Assembly: GCF_013184545.1 (NCBI RefSeq)
Contig: NZ_JAAOJA010000015.1
Span: forward strand, 1-64,000
Direction of reading: 5' to 3'
Source of the DNA: Pseudomonas tumuqii
GTDB taxonomy: Bacteria > Pseudomonadota > Gammaproteobacteria > Pseudomonadales > Pseudomonadaceae
Length of the DNA: 64,000 nucleotides
Under the pieces are notes generated by a model that saw only the letters and a list, made by a program, of their open reading frames with translations, was not told the origin of the DNA and searched no databases. Positions 58,978 to 64,000 of the stretch are shown here, piece after piece (position 1 is the first letter of the stretch; every line of letters starts with the position of its first letter). The position numbers were made by a program, and so were the translations under genes.

Positions 58978-59967
58978 ATGTTCAAACTGACTGCCAAGGC
59001 GCTGGCTTGCGCCCTGTCGCTGAGCATCGCCGGTATGGCCCAAGCGGCCGAGCCGATCGTGATCAAATTCTCCCACGTGGTCGCCGAGCACACCCCCAAG
59101 GGGCAAGGTGCGTTGCTGTTCAAGAAGCTCGCCGAAGAGCGTCTGGGCGACAAGGTCAAGGTCGAGGTCTACCCCAACTCCTCGCTGTTCGGCGATGGCA
59201 AGGAAATGGAAGCCCTGTTGCTCGGTGACGTGCAGCTGATCGCCCCGTCCCTGGCCAAGTTCGAGCAATACACCAAGCAAATCCAGGTATTCGACCTGCC
59301 GTTCCTGTTCAAGGATATGGCTGCAGTCGACCGTTTCCAGCAAAGCCCGGAAGGCCAAGGCCTGCTCAAGTCGATGGAGTCGAAGAACATCACCGGCCTG
59401 GGTTACTGGCACAACGGCCTCAAGCAGCTGTCCGCCAACAAACCACTGCGTGAGCCGAAAGATGCCCGCGGCCTGAAGTTCCGCGTACAGGCGTCCGCCG
59501 TACTGGAAGAGCAGTTCAAGGCAGTGCGCGCCAACCCGCGCAAGATGAGCTTCGCCGAGGTTTACCAGGGTCTGCAGACTGGCGTGGTCAACGGTGCCGA
59601 GAACCCCTACTCGAACATCTACAGCCAGAAGATGCATGAAGTGCAGAAGTACATCACCGAGTCCAACCACGGTGTGCTCGACTACATGCTGATCACCAAC
59701 ACCAAGTTCTGGAACGGCCTGCCGGAAGACGTTCGCAGCGAGCTGGACAAGATCATCGTGGAAGTGACCGCCGAGGTGAACAAGCAGGCCGACGCGCTCA
59801 ACCAGGGCGACAAGCAGCGCATCCTCGCCGCCAAAACCACCGAAATCATCGAGCTGACCCCTGAGCAGCGCGGCATGTGGCGCGACGCCATGAAGCCGGT
59901 ATGGACCAAGTTCGAAGGCGAAATCGGTGCCGACCTGATCAAAGCCGCCGACGCTGCCAACCAGTAA
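58978..59967 (+). CDS. dctP: TRAP transporter periplasmic C4-dicarboxylate-binding protein
   Basis: 329 residues. Signal peptide MFKLTAKALACALSLSIAGM-AQA. The mature DctP fold shows EPIVIKFSHVVAEHTPKGQG, VEVYPNSSLFGDGKEMEALL, LPFLFKDMAAVDRFQQSPEG and DARGLKFRVQASAVLEEQFK with the arginine that binds the substrate carboxylate. It captures succinate, fumarate or malate for DctQM. ATG 58978 follows AAGAGGAAGCACTCC. Expression should depend on RpoN and DctD through the promoter at 58810. Confidence 0.95.
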   Translation: MFKLTAKALACALSLSIAGMAQAAEPIVIKFSHVVAEHTPKGQGALLFKKLAEERLGDKVKVEVYPNSSLFGDGKEMEALLLGDVQLIAPSLAKFEQYTKQIQVFDLPFLFKDMAAVDRFQQSPEGQGLLKSMESKNITGLGYWHNGLKQLSANKPLREPKDARGLKFRVQASAVLEEQFKAVRANPRKMSFAEVYQGLQTGVVNGAENPYSNIYSQKMHEVQKYITESNHGVLDYMLITNTKFWNGLPEDVRSELDKIIVEVTAEVNKQADALNQGDKQRILAAKTTEIIELTPEQRGMWRDAMKPVWTKFEGEIGADLIKAADAANQ

Positions 59968-60013
59968 GGTGGTTCGGGCCGCACAGGTTAGCCGCCTGAC
60001 GGCCTGATCCATC

Positions 60014-60080
60014 GGCAGCGGCGGCGACCAGCCCCGCTGCCGGGCATTTGCGCCAGGGCAGTCGAACAGGACTGCCCTGG
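60014..60080 (+). repeat. Two hairpins in the dctP-dctQ gap
   Basis: GGCAGCGG...CCGCTGCC (60014-60041) and the perfect 11-bp stem CCAGGGCAGTC-GAACAG-GACTGCCCTGG (60053-60080) fill the space before dctQ. No U-run follows the second. Such stems commonly protect the abundant binding-protein mRNA and lower downstream expression. Confidence 0.6.
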
Positions 60081-60111
60081 CCCTTCACTCCCAACACTGG
60101 AGAACTTATCG

Positions 60112-60741
60112 ATGAACGCCTTGCTGCGCGTCTGGAACCACTTCGAGGAAGGCTTTATCGCGTTCCTGCTCGCGGCCATGACGCTTGTGACCTTCGTTTA
60201 CGTAATCCTCAATAATTTCTACACCCTGTTCTACAGCCTGGGTGACTTCTTTGGCGGCAACGAAGCGCTGCTCGCCATCGGCGATTTCATTCTCGACCTG
60301 GCCCAGACCATGACCTGGAGCATCGCCCTGACCAAGGCGCTGTTCGCCTGGCTGATCTTCTTCGGCCTGGCCTATGGCGTGCGCACCGCCGGCCATATCG
60401 GCGTCGACGCCCTGGTGAAACTGGCGCGCAAGCCGGTGCAACGCATCATCGGCCTGATCGCCTGCCTGTGCTGCCTGGGTTATGCCGGGCTGATCGCGGT
60501 GGCCAGCTTCGACTGGATGCGCACCCTGTTCACCGCCGGCATCGGGGCCGAAGACCTCGGCCATTACGGCATCAAGCAATGGCACATCACCATGATCGTG
60601 CCGTTCGGTTACACCATGGTGTTTATCCGTTTCCTGGAAATCTTCGTGCGCATCCTGCGCAACCAGCAGACCGGTCTCGGCCTGGCCGATGAGGCCGCCG
60701 AAGCCATGAAGTTGACCGAGCACGAGGAGCCCAAGCAATGA
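60112..60741 (+). CDS. dctQ: TRAP transporter small membrane subunit
   Basis: 209 residues with four TM segments: EEGFIAFLLAAMTLVTFVYV, SIALTKALFAWLIFFGLAYG, IIGLIACLCCLGYAGLIAVA and ITMIVPFGYTMVFIRFLEIF. RTAGHIGVDALVKLARKPVQ is the usual loop after TM2. It pairs with DctM and docks DctP. Its stop overlaps the dctM ATG (ATGA). The C-terminal tail (LTEHEEPKQ) is charged. Confidence 0.95.
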   Translation: MNALLRVWNHFEEGFIAFLLAAMTLVTFVYVILNNFYTLFYSLGDFFGGNEALLAIGDFILDLAQTMTWSIALTKALFAWLIFFGLAYGVRTAGHIGVDALVKLARKPVQRIIGLIACLCCLGYAGLIAVASFDWMRTLFTAGIGAEDLGHYGIKQWHITMIVPFGYTMVFIRFLEIFVRILRNQQTGLGLADEAAEAMKLTEHEEPKQ

Positions 60742-62021
60742 CCATTCTGTTCCTCTTCATCCTGCTGTTCGCGCTGATGCTCATCGGCGTGCCGATCGCC
60801 GCCTCGCTCGGCTTGGCCGGTTCGATCACCATCATGCTGTTCAGCCCCGACTCGGTGCGTTCGCTGGCGATCAAGCTGTTCGAAACCAGCGAGCACTACA
60901 CCCTGCTGGCGATTCCGTTCTTCCTCCTGTCCGGCGCCTTCATGACCACCGGCGGGGTGGCCCAGCGCCTGATCGATTTTGCCAACGCCTGCGTCGGCCA
61001 TATCCGTGGCGGCCTGGCGATCTCCGCGGTGATGGCCTGCATGCTGTTCGCCGCACTGTCCGGCTCGTCGCCGGCGACCGTGGCGGCGGTCGGCTCGATC
61101 GCCATCGCCGGCATGGTCCGTTCCGGTTACCCGCAGGCCTTCGGCGCCGGCATCGTCTGCAACGCCGGCACCCTGGGCATCCTGATCCCGCCGTCGATCG
61201 TCATGGTGGTGTACGCCGCGGCGACCGAGCAGTCGGTCGGCAAGCTGTTCATGGCCGGCGTCGTGCCGGGCCTGATGCTCGGCGTGGCGCTGATGGTGGC
61301 GATCTACATAGTCGCGCGCAAGATGAACCTGCCGTCCCTGCCGCGCGCCAGCCTCGGCGAACTGCTGAGAACCGCGCGCAAGGCGGTCTGGGGCCTGCTG
61401 TTGATGGTGATCATCCTCGGCGGCATCTACTCCGGCATGTTCACCCCGACCGAAGCGGCTGCGGTGGCGGCGGTCTACGCCGGCTTCGTTGCCCTGTTCG
61501 TGTACAAGGACATGAGCGTGCGCGAGTGCCCCAAGGTGCTGCTGGAGTCCGGCAAGCTGACCATCATGCTGATGTTCATCATCGCCAACGCCATGCTCTT
61601 CGCCCATGTACTGACCACCGAGCAGATTCCGCAAACGATCACCGCCCTGGTCATCGAGATGGGCCTGCAGCCGTGGCAGTTCCTGCTGGTGGTAAACATC
61701 GTGCTGCTGGTGGCCGGTGCCTTCATGGAGCCCTCGGCAATCATCCTGATCCTCGCGCCGATCCTCTTCCCGATCGCCGTGCAACTGGGCATCGACCCGA
61801 TCCACCTGGGCATCATCATGGTGGTGAACATGGAGATCGGCCTGATCACCCCGCCGGTGGGGCTCAACCTGTTCGTCACCTCGGCGGTCACCGGCATGCC
61901 GCTGACCGCGGTGATCAAGGCCGCCTGGCCGTGGCTGATGCTGCTGCTCGGCTTCCTGGTGGTGATCACCTACGTCCCGGCCATCTCCCTGGCCCTGCCG
62001 AACTGGCTGGGCATGAGCTGA
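60738..62021 (+). CDS. dctM: TRAP transporter large permease subunit
   Basis: 427 residues, hydrophobic throughout, with about 12 TM helices: MTILFLFILLFALMLIGVPI at the start, ALSGSSPATVAAVGSIAIAG and GTLGILIPPSIVMVVYAAAT around the first re-entrant hairpin, MEPSAIILILAPILFPIAVQ and MEIGLITPPVGLNLFVTSAV at the second. It performs Na+-driven uptake of the dicarboxylate delivered by DctP. A terminator follows 33 bases after the stop. Confidence 0.95.
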   Translation: MTILFLFILLFALMLIGVPIAASLGLAGSITIMLFSPDSVRSLAIKLFETSEHYTLLAIPFFLLSGAFMTTGGVAQRLIDFANACVGHIRGGLAISAVMACMLFAALSGSSPATVAAVGSIAIAGMVRSGYPQAFGAGIVCNAGTLGILIPPSIVMVVYAAATEQSVGKLFMAGVVPGLMLGVALMVAIYIVARKMNLPSLPRASLGELLRTARKAVWGLLLMVIILGGIYSGMFTPTEAAAVAAVYAGFVALFVYKDMSVRECPKVLLESGKLTIMLMFIIANAMLFAHVLTTEQIPQTITALVIEMGLQPWQFLLVVNIVLLVAGAFMEPSAIILILAPILFPIAVQLGIDPIHLGIIMVVNMEIGLITPPVGLNLFVTSAVTGMPLTAVIKAAWPWLMLLLGFLVVITYVPAISLALPNWLGMS

Positions 62022-62054
62022 TCGCGACCGCTTGAAGTACTCCGTGTACCTTCT

Positions 62055-62081
62055 GCCCGGCCTTAGTGCCGGGCTTTTTTT
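62055..62081 (+). terminator. Rho-independent terminator of dctPQM
   Basis: GCCCGGC-CTTAGT-GCCGGGC followed by seven Ts, 33 bases after the dctM stop. A textbook terminator. Confidence 0.9.
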
Positions 62082-62241
62082 GTCTGCCGCACCAGCCAGT
62101 ACAGAAGCAGGGTGCGCGGGGCCGTGCGCACCGGCACCGCGCCAGGATCTCGCTGCGCGCGACGCCCCCTCCCGAGAGGCTTAGGCAACGCACAGCTGCC
62201 GCGCAAAGCCGGCCGCCCGTGCCCGACAATCCCGAGCGGGG

Positions 62242-62255
62242 TTGATCCAGATCAG
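62242..62255 (+). promoter_or_regulatory. ANR (FNR-type) box of the arc operon
   Basis: TTGAT-CCAG-ATCAG fits the ANR/FNR consensus TTGAT-N4-ATCAA with one mismatch. It lies 64 bases before the arcD ATG, matching the class II position that activates the arcDABC operon under low oxygen in Pseudomonas. Confidence 0.8.
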
Positions 62256-62318
62256 CCTGCCCCGGGCCCGATTGTGGATGAATGGCGCCAGCCCTGCCGA
62301 CTCTCAAGGAGAAACAAC

Positions 62319-63746
62319 ATGTCCCAGGCTGCTGCGAAACTTCGTCTGCCCGCCCTGGTGGCCCTGGTTGTGGGGTCGATGGTTGGCGGCGGGATCTTTT
62401 CCTTGCCGCAGAACATGGCGGCCAGCGCCGGCGCCGGGGCGATCCTGATCGGCTGGGCGATCACCGCGGTCGGCATGCTGACCCTGGCCTTCGTGTTCCA
62501 GAGCCTGGCCAACCGCAAGCCCGAACTGGACGCCGGGGTCTATGCCTACGCCAAGGCCGGCTTTGGCGACTACATGGGCTTCTCCTCGGCCTGGGGCTAC
62601 TGGATCAGCGCCTGGATCGGCAACGTCAGCTACTTCGTCCTGCTGTTCAGCACCCTCGGCTACTTCTTCCCGGTGTTTGGCGAGGGCAATACCCCGGCGG
62701 CCATCGCCTGCGCCTCACTGTTGTTGTGGATCGTGCATTTGCTGGTGTTGCGCGGCATCAGGGAAGCGGCGCTGGTCAACCTGGTGACCACCATCGCCAA
62801 GCTGGTGCCGCTGCTGCTGTTTATCGTCATCACCGCCATCGCCTTCCAGCTGGAGGTGTTCACCGCCGACTTCTGGGGCACCGGCAACCTGGAGCTGGGC
62901 AGCGTGATGAACCAGGTGCGCAACATGATGCTGGTCACCGTCTGGGTGTTCATCGGCATCGAGGGCGCCAGCGTCTATTCGGCCCGGGCCGACAACCGGG
63001 CGGACGTCGGCAAGGCCACCGTGATCGGCTTCGTCGGCGTGCTGCTGCTGTTGGTCATGGTCAATGTGCTGTCGATGGGCATCCTGAGCCAGGCCGAGCT
63101 GGCCGGGTTGCAGAATCCGTCCATGGCCGGCGTACTCGAGCAGGTAGTCGGCCACTGGGGCGCGGTGCTGATCAGCGTCGGCCTGATCGTCTCGCTGACC
63201 GGCGCCCTGCTGGCCTGGACCCTGCTCTGTGCGGAGATCCTGTTCGTCGGCGCCCGCGATCACACCATGCCCAACTTCCTCAAGCAGGAAAACGCCAAGC
63301 GGGTTCCGACCAATGCCCTGTGGTTGTCCAACGGCCTGATCCAGCTGTTCCTGATCGTCACCCTGTTCAACCAGGCCACCTACCTGAGCCTGCTGTACCT
63401 GGCCACCTCGATGATCCTGCTGCCGTATTTCTGGTCGGCGGCCTACGCCGTGCTGCTGGCGGTGCGCGGCGAGACCTACGAGGGCGCCCCCGGCGCGCGT
63501 AACAAGGACCTGCTGATCGGCCTGATCGCACTGATCTATGCCGTCTGGCTGGTCTACGCCGGCGGCCTGCAGTATGTGCTGCTGTCGGCACTGCTCTATG
63601 CCCCTGGCGCCATACTGTTCGCCAAGGCCAAGCGCGAGCGGGGCCAGCCGGTATTCACCCCGCTGGAAAGCCTGGTATTCCTCGCCGTACTGGTCGGTGC
63701 CGGCATCGCCGCCTATGGCCTCTACGCCGGTTTCCTCAGCCTCTGA
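62319..63746 (+). CDS. arcD: Arginine/ornithine antiporter
   Basis: 475 residues, APC superfamily, about 13 TM helices. The opening LPALVALVVGSMVGGGIFSL and PQNMAASAGAGAILIGWAIT, then ELDAGVYAYAKAGFGDYMGF, mark the basic amino-acid/polyamine antiporter group. It takes up arginine in exchange for ornithine for the arginine deiminase pathway. ATG 62319 follows AAGGAGAAACAAC. The longer frame from 62112 is rejected. The ANR box upstream implies anaerobic induction. arcA starts 15 bases after the stop. Confidence 0.95.
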   Translation: MSQAAAKLRLPALVALVVGSMVGGGIFSLPQNMAASAGAGAILIGWAITAVGMLTLAFVFQSLANRKPELDAGVYAYAKAGFGDYMGFSSAWGYWISAWIGNVSYFVLLFSTLGYFFPVFGEGNTPAAIACASLLLWIVHLLVLRGIREAALVNLVTTIAKLVPLLLFIVITAIAFQLEVFTADFWGTGNLELGSVMNQVRNMMLVTVWVFIGIEGASVYSARADNRADVGKATVIGFVGVLLLLVMVNVLSMGILSQAELAGLQNPSMAGVLEQVVGHWGAVLISVGLIVSLTGALLAWTLLCAEILFVGARDHTMPNFLKQENAKRVPTNALWLSNGLIQLFLIVTLFNQATYLSLLYLATSMILLPYFWSAAYAVLLAVRGETYEGAPGARNKDLLIGLIALIYAVWLVYAGGLQYVLLSALLYAPGAILFAKAKRERGQPVFTPLESLVFLAVLVGAGIAAYGLYAGFLSL

Positions 63747-63761
63747 GAGAAGGAGTTCGAC

Positions 63762-64000
63762 ATGCCCACACGCGCACTCGGCGTGTATTCCGAAGCCGGC
63801 AAACTGCGCAAGGTGCTGGTCTGCTCGCCCGGCCTGGCGCACCTGCGCCTGACCCCGAACAACTGCGACCAGTTGCTGTTCGACGATGTGATCTGGGTCA
63901 GCCAGGCCAAACGCGACCACTTCGACTTCGTCAGCAAGATGCGCGAGCGCGGCGTCGAGGTTCTGGAGATGCACAACCTGCTCACCGACACCGTGCGCGA
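63762..64000 (+). CDS. arcA: Arginine deiminase, N-terminal part (cut by window edge)
   Basis: 79 codons are visible: MPTRALGVYSEAGKLRKVLV, CSPGLAHLRLTPNNCDQLLF, DDVIWVSQAKRDHFDFVSKM, then RERGVEVLEMHNLLTDTVR. This is the N-terminus of arginine deiminase, which hydrolyses arginine to citrulline and ammonia. The LLFDDVIWV-x-A-x2-DH element holds the Asp that binds the guanidinium group. AGAGAAGGAGTTCGAC gives a strong ribosome site. Second gene of arcDABC, under the ANR box. Confidence 0.96.
   Translation, partial: MPTRALGVYSEAGKLRKVLVCSPGLAHLRLTPNNCDQLLFDDVIWVSQAKRDHFDFVSKMRERGVEVLEMHNLLTDTVR

Overview
The window is chromosomal DNA from a Pseudomonas-type gammaproteobacterium. It is GC-rich and has strong GC third-position bias. 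The right end carries rml genes, then dctB-dctD, dctPQM, arcD and arcA, an order I recall from P. aeruginosa. That arrangement, an ANR box in front of arcD and sigma54 promoter motifs in front of dctB and dctP all fit the genus. I cannot name the species.

Layout. (1) 1-4006: end of an AraC-type regulator, an acyl-CoA dehydrogenase, a GlxA-type regulator and a flavodoxin-fold quinone reductase. (2) 4139-26824: a large divergent catabolic and envelope locus around one MalT/LuxR-type ATPase regulator. Leftward run an acyl-CoA ligase, an SDR remnant, an alpha/beta hydrolase, aldehyde and alcohol dehydrogenases, a VOC-VOC-SRPBCC fusion, a 33-aa membrane peptide, a secreted CxxCH/beta-propeller protein and a 49-aa membrane peptide. 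Rightward run a thiolase, a DUF1302 protein, a DUF1329 protein, a YCF48-like protein, an RND/MMPL transporter, a secreted unknown and an SDR. A C7-ATCG-G6/7 palindrome lies about 115 bp before the first gene of each arm, in the same orientation relative to that gene. It is the best candidate operator. The gene set suggests activation, beta-oxidation-like breakdown and envelope transport of a hydrophobic, lipid- or steroid-like substrate; the substrate itself is inference.

(3) 26875-41180: an insertion-sequence-rich junk and cargo zone. It holds truncated AraC, HxlR and transposase genes and two IS elements with 17-bp terminal repeats and 4-bp target duplications, both inserted in the same type of dispersed repeat. 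Cargo includes an HxlR-controlled divergent module (methyltransferase + SDR; MFS pump + an oxidoreductase broken by an amber codon) and a desaturase-rubredoxin-reductase module with its own AraC regulator. (4) 41259-47002: an integrative element ending in the 3' part of a tRNA-Thr gene. It holds a tyrosine integrase, a predicted structured small RNA, AlpA-, Rha- and replication-type HTH proteins, iteron-like repeats, a cluster of four 15-bp palindromes, an autoregulated small protein, and a membrane protein translationally coupled to a hidden 41-aa proline-rich peptide.

(5) 47184-51915: VOC and GFA proteins, a LysR/EamA pair, a beheaded LysR gene and a gene-poor remnant zone. (6) 51916-64000: dTDP-rhamnose synthesis (rmlBACD), the C4-dicarboxylate two-component system and TRAP transporter, and the start of the arginine deiminase operon. 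All functional statements rest on reading the sequence and on recalled family features; no database search was possible.
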